Assembly (NCBI GenBank): GCA_019118665.1
Contig: DWYM01000052.1
Span: 1-37,725 of the forward strand
Source: Candidatus Mediterraneibacter intestinipullorum
GTDB lineage: Bacteria > Bacillota > Clostridia > Lachnospirales > Lachnospiraceae
Length of the DNA: 37,725 bases
Direction of reading: 5' to 3'
The notes beneath the pieces were generated by a model that was given only the letters and a program-made list of their open reading frames with translations, made no database searches and was not told the DNA's origin. Made by a program: the position numbers and the translations under genes. This document shows positions 1 to 6,070 of this stretch, piece after piece. The number at the start of each line of letters is the position of its first letter. The stretch's first letter is position 1.

Positions 1-161
1 GTGTTATACTAGCCATGCGGAAATACATCCTTTCTTGTTTTGTTTTTGTTTGGTCGCTAAAACTATAACACAGAAACTGTATTTCCGTCTTTTTAATTAT
101 TCAGTTGTAACACATGTATTGTAATCCTACACCGGGGTTCCCAGTGATATTGAAATGAATA

Positions 162-190
162 TTGTACGCTATCTGTGCTTGTGGTAGTAT
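162..190 (+). promoter_or_regulatory. Promoter of the type I toxin mRNA
   Basis: A -35 hexamer TTGTAC (162-167) and a -10 hexamer TAGTAT (185-190) are separated by exactly 17 bp. The predicted transcription start near 197 coincides with the beginning of the upstream inverted-repeat arm, so the toxin mRNA would start with that arm. Assigned by sequence match only. Confidence 0.55.
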
Positions 191-256
191 ATGGACAGGG
201 ACAACCGTGTTGCAGGGTGGTCGACCTCTATTCTACATAGAATGGAGGTGGTGCTG

Positions 257-349
257 ATGGACAAGAAACCGTTTGACTTTAAAGATCTGATGGCTTTTGG
301 AATGTTCATTCTGGCATTGCTGACATTCGTTTTCGCGAACTTGAAGTAA
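257..349 (+). CDS. Holin-like type I toxin (Hol_Tox/TxpA-like small membrane peptide)
   Basis: This is a 30-residue peptide with a charged N-terminus (MDKKPFDFKDLM) followed by one hydrophobic membrane segment at about residues 13-27 and a C-terminal lysine. The pattern of 'LMxFGMFILALLTFVF' closely matches the Firmicute 'putative holin-like toxin' family, whose members are toxic membrane peptides of type I toxin-antitoxin loci (family knowledge). The start at 257 is chosen because a GGAGG sequence (244-248) lies 8 nt upstream; an in-frame ATG at 242 has no such site. The gene is flanked by its own promoter, a long inverted repeat, and a divergent antisense RNA unit, which is the expected arrangement. 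Expression would be blocked at translation by the antisense RNA and by folding of the mRNA on itself. Toxicity is inferred, not shown. Confidence 0.8.
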   Translation: MDKKPFDFKDLMAFGMFILALLTFVFANLK

Positions 350-361
350 TGTTTTAAGGCA

Positions 362-459
362 TAGAAAAACCACCTCGAAACTTTGACTGAGTGATGAGGT
401 GGTAATTCTATCAACTAATTTAACGAGGTCAACCCCTTGTGGGCGGTTGTTCCTCTTCT
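362..459 (-). ncRNA. Antisense antitoxin RNA of the type I toxin locus
   Basis: A minus-strand transcription unit can be read directly. Its promoter has a 17-bp spacer (466-494), the start is near 459, and a stem-loop (403-369) followed by a U-rich tail ends it near 362, giving an RNA of about 100 nt. It overlaps the 3' end of the toxin mRNA antiparallel. Its loop-proximal strand also contains ACCACCTC (complement of 396-403), an exact complement of the toxin Shine-Dalgarno GAGGTGG (245-251). So it could pair at the overlap and at the ribosome binding site. The architecture resembles TxpA/RatA and Fst/par loci (known families). Both ends and the function are predictions from sequence. Confidence 0.68.
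369..403 (-). terminator. Terminator of the antitoxin RNA
   Basis: ACCACCTC (369-376) and GAGGTGGT (396-403) form a perfect 8-bp stem. On the minus strand the stem is followed by TTTTTCTAT, so it acts as an intrinsic terminator in that direction. On the plus strand it has no T tract but could still be a 3' structure of the toxin mRNA; its left arm is complementary to the toxin Shine-Dalgarno. Confidence 0.65.
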
Positions 460-465
460 ATTCAC

Positions 466-494
466 AATATAGCATATTGGATACCATTATTCAA
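466..494 (-). promoter_or_regulatory. Promoter of the antitoxin RNA
   Basis: On the minus strand, TTGAAT (complement of 489-494) and TATATT (complement of 466-471) are spaced by 17 bp. This is a better match to the vegetative consensus than the toxin promoter, consistent with the usual excess of antitoxin RNA. The predicted start is near 459. Confidence 0.6.
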
Positions 495-789
495 GGAAAA
501 TCTGGCGGTAGTCCTGCCTGCATTTTGCCTGCCATACATAAAATATGCTCTATTATTCGCCGTGCAGATAAGTGATCCATAGGGAAAATACTCTGAAAAA
601 TGTCTGTATTTACTGCATTTCCAGTGATTGTATGTTAAACTGTGATATATGGAATAATCTGTATTCTGTAAACGATGCGTGTGGAGAAAGCCTGTTCACA
701 AAAAATGGAATACTTAGCGAAAAAGAAAGATGCGAAATTTTTGATAAAAACATAATATGTGAGAGCACGATGCGAGGAGGAAAATATTT
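495..789. other. A/T-rich intergenic stretch upstream of dgt, no convincing gene
   Basis: This stretch lies between the antitoxin promoter and the dgt start. An open frame beginning with GTG at 572 overlaps the start of dgt, but it has no ribosome binding site and no recognisable product, so it is not called. Short A/T-rich hexamers that could form the dgt promoter are present, but none has convincing spacing. The only clear signal is the dgt ribosome binding site at its end. Confidence 0.4.
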
Positions 790-2253
790 ATGGAATGGAA
801 AAAACTATTGACACAAACCCGGCTGGGCAACGAAGAAAATGCTCCAAAAGCATTTGATGATTATTATATAAGCCCATTTGAAAGAGATTATGAGAGGATT
901 GTTTCCAGTGCGGCATTCAGAAGGCTGCAGGATAAAACACAAGTTTTTCCTCTGTCTAAGAGCGACTTTGTTAGAACGAGATTAACACATTCTATAGAAG
1001 TATCGACAATAGCGAAACAGTTAGGGATCATGTGCTTTCAAAATACAGCGTCACATCGGCAATTATCAATAGACTGCCAGGACGATGAAAAATTAAGGTC
1101 TCAAAGAGTTGGTGATATTGAAGCGATCCTTTCATGTGCCGGATTATTGCATGATCTCGGAAATCCTCCGTTTGGTCATGTCGGTGAAGAAATCATAAGG
1201 GAATGGTTCAAGGACAATCTTAAAAAGATTTATCCTTTAAAGAGCGATGATGAGAAGCCTGTTTCCGATCTGCTGGATAAAAAACAGATCGCAGACCTGG
1301 AGAACTTTGAAGGGAATGCCCAGGCTTTTAGGATTTTAGCGAAAGCGCGGTATCAATCAGAGGTTAATCTGCCGTTTTCGATCATCAGCGCTTTGATCAA
1401 ATATCCCACTAGATGTGATGAGATAGGAGAGGCCAGTATCAGACATAAAATAGGCTGCTATCAGGCGGAACAGAGTATTTTTTTACAGATTGCGGAGGAA
1501 GTGGGGACCAATAACGCGGATGGGACAGTAATCCGCCATCCGTTGGCATATTTAGTGGAGGCGGCAGATGATATCGCGTATATGACCGCTGACTTAGAAG
1601 ATGCCGTAAAATCAGGTATAGTCAGTGTCGGTGATCTGCTGTGTTTCTTTAATGATACATATGAGCAATTGGGAGAAAAATACAAGGAATCTCAGCAGCA
1701 CATCGACAGGACAAAAGAGATTATTGATAAATTGGATTCCCTTAATAAAGCAGAAAACGATAAGACAAAAGTGATGAGCCAATGGGGAACATATCTCAGA
1801 AGATGGCTGATGTATGTTGTATGCTGGAGGTTTTCAAGAAGTTATGACAGTATTTTGCAGGGAACATTTGATCATGATCTATTCTATGATAATAATCATA
1901 GCCTGACCGTAAAAATGTTAAAGAAGGCAATGGCCAAATTTGTTTTTGATTCGCGTGTTATTACAGAACCTGAAGTGTCCGCGCAGGTCATTCTTAATTT
2001 TTTGTTGGACAAGTTTGTTCCCGCGGTCGTTCGGTCTGACGGTTATGGGGCAATGACCACGCAGGATAAAAAAGTGATTACTCTTGTTTCTGCCAATTAC
2101 ATTGACGATTATTTTAAGGCAAAGGAATCTGATGGTATTACCGATGAGTCAGAGCTTTTATATCGCAGAATACTGATCGCGACGGATTTTATAAGCGGAA
2201 TGACAGATGGATATGCAAAAACGTTGTATAAAAAAATGTCAGGATTAGAATGA
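790..2253 (+). CDS. dgt: Deoxyguanosinetriphosphate triphosphohydrolase (dGTPase)
   Basis: The enzyme hydrolyses dGTP (and often other dNTPs) to the deoxynucleoside and tripolyphosphate in the cytoplasm. The 487-residue length fits the family. Visible motifs are FRRLQDKTQVF (about residues 43-53), the first metal His in RLTHSIEV (H67), the HD pair in LLHDLGNPPFGH (H121, D122), and the late Asp in EAADDIAYMTADLEDAV (about residue 260). These are the HD-superfamily metal ligands. The start is fixed by GAGGAGG at 774-780. The coding sequence is noticeably richer in A/T, including third positions, than the genes after 2.5 kb, and it sits beside a toxin-antitoxin locus, suggesting acquired or accessory DNA. 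Housekeeping nucleotide-pool control and phage defence by dNTP depletion are both known roles of this family; the sequence does not decide between them. Confidence 0.92.
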   Translation: MEWKKLLTQTRLGNEENAPKAFDDYYISPFERDYERIVSSAAFRRLQDKTQVFPLSKSDFVRTRLTHSIEVSTIAKQLGIMCFQNTASHRQLSIDCQDDEKLRSQRVGDIEAILSCAGLLHDLGNPPFGHVGEEIIREWFKDNLKKIYPLKSDDEKPVSDLLDKKQIADLENFEGNAQAFRILAKARYQSEVNLPFSIISALIKYPTRCDEIGEASIRHKIGCYQAEQSIFLQIAEEVGTNNADGTVIRHPLAYLVEAADDIAYMTADLEDAVKSGIVSVGDLLCFFNDTYEQLGEKYKESQQHIDRTKEIIDKLDSLNKAENDKTKVMSQWGTYLRRWLMYVVCWRFSRSYDSILQGTFDHDLFYDNNHSLTVKMLKKAMAKFVFDSRVITEPEVSAQVILNFLLDKFVPAVVRSDGYGAMTTQDKKVITLVSANYIDDYFKAKESDGITDESELLYRRILIATDFISGMTDGYAKTLYKKMSGLE

Positions 2254-2414
2254 TCATTTGATAACCACGCTACATACTTTGCACATTTTTCCCTAAATTT
2301 GATCTTGAATAATATTATGGCACAAAAACAACAAAGTAAAAATGTGTGAAAACGCAGAGAAAGAAGAGAACATGAAAAAGAAGAACTCATCATGGATAAA
2401 AAAACATAGGGGAT

Positions 2415-2481
2415 AAAGCTGTCCCTTCCGGGGAATACTGACATGAGATACTGATCAGAAAATTCCGGGAGGGACAGCTTT
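2415..2481 (+). repeat. Long hairpin holding the ribosome binding site of the bile salt hydrolase gene
   Basis: The left arm starts AAAGCTGTCCC (2415-2425) and the right arm ends GGGACAGCTTT (2471-2481). Pairing continues inward through a CCGG..CCGG core to roughly 20 bp with one or two irregularities. The Shine-Dalgarno of the next gene (GGGAGG, about 2468-2473) lies in the right arm and the start codon follows 3 nt after it. No T tract follows, so translational or processing control is as likely as termination of dgt. Confidence 0.65.
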
Positions 2482-2483
2482 CT

Positions 2484-3602
2484 ATGTGTACATGCGTTAC
2501 TTATAAAAACGGAGGCTTCTATTTTGGCAGGAACATGGATCTGGAGTATTCCTTCGGGGAATGTGTTGCCGTCACCCCACGCCGTTTTCCATTTCGGTTC
2601 ACACATATGGAAGAGCAGCCTGAGCATTATGCGTTGATCGGAATGGCGGCGGGGCAGGAGGAAAGGGTACAGGATGCAGAGGAACGGCCGGCAGGCGGAG
2701 GGGGGCGGGCTTTTCCGCTCTATGCGGAGGCGGTCAATGAAAAAGGTCTTTGCATGGCAGGACTGAATTTCCCCGGCAATGCATATTACCGAAAAGCAGA
2801 AGCGGGCAGGAAAAATGTGGCTACGTTTGAACTCATCCCATGGATCCTGGGAATGTGTGCGTCTGTTGCGGAAGCAGAAGCGGAACTGCGCGATATAAAT
2901 ATCACGGAGGATGCTTTTTCAAAGACCATGCCGCCCGCGCAGCTTCACTGGATGCTGGCCGACCGGGACAGATGTCTTGTAGTCGAGTCGGTTCGGGAAG
3001 GCATAATGGTCTATGAAAATCTCACCGGTATTTTGACGAACAATCCCTCTTTTGGATACCATAGGATGAATCTGAACAATTATCTGAATGTGACTGCCGG
3101 ATATCCGGTATCCCGGTTCTGCCGGGCGGAGAGCGGGGGGAGAGGAAAAATAGGAAGAACAGGAAGAACAGAGTTCTTTTCCGGAGAAGTCTCCTCATGT
3201 CCACCGGATCTGGTCCCACATTCCCCGGATCTTGTACCATATTGCCAGGGAATGGGAGCTATCGGACTGCCTGGGGATTATTCTTCTCCATCGAGATTTG
3301 TGAAGGCAGCGTTTCTGAGATGGAACTCTGTCTGCGGGAAAAATGAGGAGGAGAATGTAGCGCAGTTTTTCCATATCCTGGACAGCGTCGCCATGCCCCG
3401 GGGCGCGGTCGTCACACAGGATGGGAAATATGATATCACCACATATTCCTGCTGTGTGAATGCAGACACAGGAACATATTACTATAAAACTTACGGAAAC
3501 AACCGGATCAGCTCCGTGGATATGAAGAGTGTAGATCTGGATGGAGCTGCACTGAACGTATACTCGCTGGAGAGAGGGTGGGACATCTGGAAGGTAAACT
3601 GA
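2484..3602 (+). CDS. Choloylglycine (bile salt) hydrolase
   Basis: This is an Ntn hydrolase of the choloylglycine/penicillin V acylase family, which cleaves the amide bond of glycine- or taurine-conjugated bile acids. Met1 is removed to expose the nucleophile Cys2; the MCTCVTY start fixes the start codon. Other family residues are visible: R16 and D19 in FGRNMDLEY, the NEKGLCMAGLNFPGNAYY block (residues 85-102), the LTNNPSFGYHRMNLNNY block (184-200), and R271 in GLPGDYSSPSRF. Homologues have about 315-330 residues; this protein has 372 because of a Gly/Glu/Arg-rich insertion at about 57-76 and a longer one at about 214-255 with a Pro-Asp-Leu-Val-Pro repeat, just before the conserved GMGAIGLPGD segment. 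The catalytic set looks intact. Bile salt rather than penicillin V preference is inferred from overall similarity. Confidence 0.88.
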   Translation: MCTCVTYKNGGFYFGRNMDLEYSFGECVAVTPRRFPFRFTHMEEQPEHYALIGMAAGQEERVQDAEERPAGGGGRAFPLYAEAVNEKGLCMAGLNFPGNAYYRKAEAGRKNVATFELIPWILGMCASVAEAEAELRDINITEDAFSKTMPPAQLHWMLADRDRCLVVESVREGIMVYENLTGILTNNPSFGYHRMNLNNYLNVTAGYPVSRFCRAESGGRGKIGRTGRTEFFSGEVSSCPPDLVPHSPDLVPYCQGMGAIGLPGDYSSPSRFVKAAFLRWNSVCGKNEEENVAQFFHILDSVAMPRGAVVTQDGKYDITTYSCCVNADTGTYYYKTYGNNRISSVDMKSVDLDGAALNVYSLERGWDIWKVN

Positions 3603-3625
3603 GAAATAGCACAGAGACAACACAG

Positions 3626-3673
3626 AAATCCCCGCTTCTGCATATATTTTACTATATGCATGAAAGGGGATTT
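3626..3673 (+). repeat. Two-tier hairpin containing the holin gene's ribosome binding site
   Basis: The outer stem AAATCCCC (3626-3633) / GGGGATTT (3666-3673) encloses the inner stem TGCATATA (3639-3646) / TATATGCA (3653-3660), with loop TTTTAC. The Shine-Dalgarno AAAGGGG (3663-3669) is in the right outer arm. It could end the upstream transcript weakly, but it lacks a real T tract. It is the second consecutive gene here with a start-site hairpin. Confidence 0.6.
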
Positions 3674-3677
3674 CTAT

Positions 3678-3965
3678 ATGGAGATCACAGAGTATATCAA
3701 ACCGGAACTGATCGTCGTCGCGCTGGCGCTCTATTTTCTAGATATGGCGCTGAGAAAAAGCTCGGTCATCCAGGAAAAATATGTTATTTTTCTTACAGGA
3801 CTTGTGGGGATACTGATCTGCTCTCTATATGTGTTTGCCACCTGTGAGTGCGGCGGGGCAAAAGATGTGGCGATGGCGGCGTTTACAGCGGTAACGCAGG
3901 GGATCATCGTGACAGGGGTGAGCGCCTATGCAAAACAGATCATTAGCCGGATGAGTAAAAAATAA
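3678..3965 (+). CDS. Phage-holin-family small membrane protein (orphan)
   Basis: This 95-residue protein has two to three hydrophobic segments (about residues 10-27, 37-57, 66-84) and a basic tail ending RMSKK. The opening MEITEYIKPEL and the AxAAFTAVTQGIIVTG segment are typical of the small phage holin family proteins found widely in Clostridia. ATG 3678 is chosen over the upstream in-frame ATG at 3660 because AAAGGGG (3663-3669) is then correctly placed. No endolysin, tail or other phage gene is adjacent, so this is either a prophage remnant or a host-adopted holin-like protein. The gene lies alone between the bile salt hydrolase and the aroE promoter. Family assignment rests on pattern and size; lytic function is not shown. 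Confidence 0.7.
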   Translation: MEITEYIKPELIVVALALYFLDMALRKSSVIQEKYVIFLTGLVGILICSLYVFATCECGGAKDVAMAAFTAVTQGIIVTGVSAYAKQIISRMSKK

Positions 3966-3998
3966 TTTATCACTTTGGAATTTTCACGCTTTAAAGGA

Positions 3999-4028
3999 TT
4001 GAAGAATCGGGCGGTGATGTGCTATACT
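3999..4028 (+). promoter_or_regulatory. Promoter of aroE
   Basis: TTGAAG (3999-4004) and TATACT (4023-4028) are separated by 18 bp. The -10 is preceded by TGC, giving an extended -10 element. The site lies about 45 bp ahead of the aroE ribosome binding site. Confidence 0.5.
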
Positions 4029-4075
4029 GTATCTGCGTTTTATATTTGAAAACAGATTCAGGAGGGTAGATCATT

Positions 4076-4951
4076 ATGGAAAGAAGGATCAGTGGACATA
4101 CGCAGCTTTATGGGCTTATCGGCTCTCCGGTGGGGCACTCCGGCTCTCCGGCCATGTATAATTACAGTTTTGAAAAGCTTGGGATAGATGCAGCGTATCT
4201 TGCCTTTGACGTGCCGCTGGAAAAGACAGCGGACGCGGTCAATGCTCTGCGGGATCTTCACGCGGGCGGCTTTAATGTGACCATGCCGTGCAAAACGGCA
4301 GTGGCACAACTGGTGGACAGGCTTTCCCCGGCGGCGGAACTGGTGGGAGCATGCAATACTGTAGTCTTCGAGAAAGACGGAACGATGACCGGACATATCA
4401 CAGACGGAAGCGGTTTTGTGCGGAATCTTAAGGAACATGGCGTTGACATTGAAGGAAAGAAGATCGTTCTCCTGGGAACAGGTGGGGCGGCCACTGCCAT
4501 CGCGGTCCAGGCCGCGCTGGACGGAGTGAGCGAGATCGCTCTTTTCAACCGGAAGGATGAGTTCTATGACAATGGGGAAAAAACAGTGGAAAAGATAAAG
4601 AATGCCGTCCCTGACATCGGAAAAGTCTATATTGACGATCTGGATGATACAGAGATGCTGAAAAAAGCGGTCGCGGAAAGTGATATCCTGATCAATGCCA
4701 CTCGCGCGGGCATGAGTCCGCTTGAGGATGTGCTTCCTGTCCCCGCGGAATTTCTTCATAAAGATCTGGCGGTAGCTGATGTGGTTTATAATCCGAGAGA
4801 GACCCTGCTGCTGAAAAAGGCAAAAGAGGCAGGATGCCGCGCAGCAGTCGGCGGGATCGGGATGCTCCTCTGGCAGGGCGCGGCGGCATTTGAGCTGTTC
4901 ACCGGAAAAGAGATGCCGGCACAGGAAGTGATGGAGAGATTTTTCCAATGA
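4076..4951 (+). CDS. aroE: Shikimate dehydrogenase
   Basis: It reduces 3-dehydroshikimate to shikimate with NADPH in the cytoplasmic chorismate pathway. The 291-residue protein shows the substrate-binding N-terminus (YGLIGSPVGHSGSPAMYN), the catalytic Lys in GFNVTMPCKTA, the NTVV segment, and TDGSGF with the catalytic Asp. A Rossmann glycine motif LLGTGGAATA follows at about residues 134-143. The C-terminal GGIGMLLWQGAAAFELFTG is the family's closing block. The NVTMPCK form, rather than NVTIPHK, is shared with quinate/shikimate (YdiB-like) enzymes, so some quinate activity is possible. AGGAGGG precedes ATG 4076. The stop codon overlaps the next start (ATGA), indicating translational coupling with the EamA gene. 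Confidence 0.93.
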   Translation: MERRISGHTQLYGLIGSPVGHSGSPAMYNYSFEKLGIDAAYLAFDVPLEKTADAVNALRDLHAGGFNVTMPCKTAVAQLVDRLSPAAELVGACNTVVFEKDGTMTGHITDGSGFVRNLKEHGVDIEGKKIVLLGTGGAATAIAVQAALDGVSEIALFNRKDEFYDNGEKTVEKIKNAVPDIGKVYIDDLDDTEMLKKAVAESDILINATRAGMSPLEDVLPVPAEFLHKDLAVADVVYNPRETLLLKKAKEAGCRAAVGGIGMLLWQGAAAFELFTGKEMPAQEVMERFFQ

Positions 4952-5976
4952 GATACAGATCGACAAATAATCTTCTTCTGGCGCTGACTGCACTGATCTG
5001 GGGCAGCGCCTTTGTGGCGCAGAGCGTTGGCATGGACTATCTCGGTCCGTTCACATTTAATTCGATCCGAAGCGCCATGGGAGGGCTTGTGCTGCTGCCA
5101 GTCCTTTTTATATTGAAGGGGCGGGGGAGAAAGAGCAGACAGCCGGAATCCGCCGCAGGCGAACCCTCTGCGTACGTCTCCTCCATGGGCGGACCCTCTG
5201 CAGGCGATTCTTCTATGGGCGAATCCTCTGTAGGCGACAGGAAAACTCTGGTCACCGGCGGTATCCTCTGCGGGATTGCCCTTGCTGTGGCGAGTTCCCT
5301 CCAGCAGATCGGCATTGTATATACAAGCGCGGGAAAGGCAGGGGTTATCACAGCTCTGTACATACTGATCGTACCCATTATCAGGCTCTTCCTCGGGAGA
5401 AGAGCAGGGAGGAAGGTGTGGATCGGGGTCGCTCTGGCTATGGCGGGGATGTATTTCCTGTGCATTACGGACGGATTTTCCATATCAAAGGGAGATTTTC
5501 TCGTATTCTTGTGTGCGGTCATATTCTCCGTACATATCCTTGTGATCGATCATTTTGCGCCGAAAGTGGATGGTGTGGCTTTGTCCTGTATCCAGTTTCT
5601 TGTGTGCGGGATCCTGTGTGCCGTCCCTATGCTGGCGCTGGAGCGGCCTCAGGTCGATGAGATACAGGCAGCGTGGATGCCGCTTGCCTATGCGGGAGTG
5701 CTCTCCTGCGGCGTGGCATATACGCTTCAGGTCATCGCGCAGAAAAATACAGATCCGACTGTGGCTTCCCTGCTTCTCAGCCTTGAATCCGTATTCTCTG
5801 TACTCACAGGTTGGGTGATCCTGGGAGAGCGCCTGTCCGGGCGGGAATTGTTCGGCTGCGCTCTGGTGTTTGCGGCGGTGCTCCTGGCTCAGCTCCCGGG
5901 GAAGAAAATGGCGCCGGAGAGGGGGCGGAATCTGGGAGAAAAGGCTGTATCTGATACGGATTCTGTTAAATTTTAA
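4948..5976 (+). CDS. EamA/DMT-family transporter
   Basis: This 342-residue polytopic membrane protein of the drug/metabolite transporter superfamily has two EamA repeats. The first begins LLLALTALIWGSAFVAQSVGMDYLG (quoted here only as positions 9-33), and the second covers about residues 175-315, ending in the ESVFSVLTGWVILGERLSG signature. About ten hydrophobic segments can be counted. The substrate cannot be told from sequence; family members export metabolites or amino acids. The start overlaps the aroE stop by 4 bp. The loop after the second membrane segment is expanded by a 30-bp tandem repeat (5158-5240) rich in Gly, Ser and Pro, absent from typical relatives, and the C-terminus has a charged tail of about 25 residues. 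Confidence 0.88.
   Translation: MRYRSTNNLLLALTALIWGSAFVAQSVGMDYLGPFTFNSIRSAMGGLVLLPVLFILKGRGRKSRQPESAAGEPSAYVSSMGGPSAGDSSMGESSVGDRKTLVTGGILCGIALAVASSLQQIGIVYTSAGKAGVITALYILIVPIIRLFLGRRAGRKVWIGVALAMAGMYFLCITDGFSISKGDFLVFLCAVIFSVHILVIDHFAPKVDGVALSCIQFLVCGILCAVPMLALERPQVDEIQAAWMPLAYAGVLSCGVAYTLQVIAQKNTDPTVASLLLSLESVFSVLTGWVILGERLSGRELFGCALVFAAVLLAQLPGKKMAPERGRNLGEKAVSDTDSVKF
5158..5240 (+). repeat. 30-bp in-frame minisatellite inside the EamA gene
   Basis: Units at 5158-5187, 5188-5217 and a partial one at 5218-5240 repeat with period 30, sharing GGCGRACCCTCTG and TCYATG cores. They encode ten-residue units of the form G-x-P-S-A-x-x-S-S-M. Because the period is a multiple of three, copy-number change keeps the frame. 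Confidence 0.75.
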
Positions 5977-5993
5977 AAAATATCAGAAAAGTC

Positions 5994-6024
5994 TTGACTT
6001 GGAGTTAACTCAAAGATGTATGAT
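5994..6024 (+). promoter_or_regulatory. MerR-type promoter and operator
   Basis: TTGACT (5994-5999) and TATGAT (6019-6024) are separated by 19 bp, the over-long spacer typical of MerR-controlled promoters. The spacer is filled by a dyad with the perfect core GAGTTAACTC (6002-6011) and outer CTT/AAG matches (5998-6015). The adjacent merR gene is the obvious regulator, acting on itself and on the alcohol dehydrogenase gene by untwisting the spacer. Confidence 0.8.
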
Positions 6025-6070
6025 TGATTTACAGCAGAGCATTGTACGAGCATTGTAGAGGAGAAAAGAT

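Larger units (their letters stand above)
197..454. repeat. Imperfect inverted repeat flanking the toxin gene
   Basis: The left arm (197-228) and right arm (425-454) are near-complementary. An outer run of 11 pairs (197-207 with 444-454, one G-U) and an inner run of 6 pairs (223-228 with 425-430) are perfect or nearly so. In the toxin mRNA the arms would join the 5' and 3' ends. The right arm also contains a small hairpin (431-448) followed by a pyrimidine-rich stretch that may end the toxin mRNA. Confidence 0.6.

Noticed and set aside
572-811. A 79-codon Cys-rich plus-strand frame ahead of and overlapping dgt
   Set aside because: GTG start without a ribosome binding site, no recognisable domain, and it overlaps the well-supported dgt start in another frame.
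2317-2415. Very short frames (10-14 codons) between dgt and the hairpin
   Set aside because: Too short, Lys-rich by chance in A-rich DNA, and without a clear ribosome binding site.
2109-2627. Minus-strand frame across the dgt-bile salt hydrolase junction
   Set aside because: Mostly antisense to two well-supported genes and crosses the strong hairpin; no family features.
3678-3965. A prophage starting at the holin-like gene
   Set aside because: No other phage gene, integrase or attachment repeat is visible on either side; the neighbours are core metabolic genes.
4058-4993. A 311-codon minus-strand frame opposite aroE
   Set aside because: Antisense to aroE, whose motifs are complete; no recognisable protein features.
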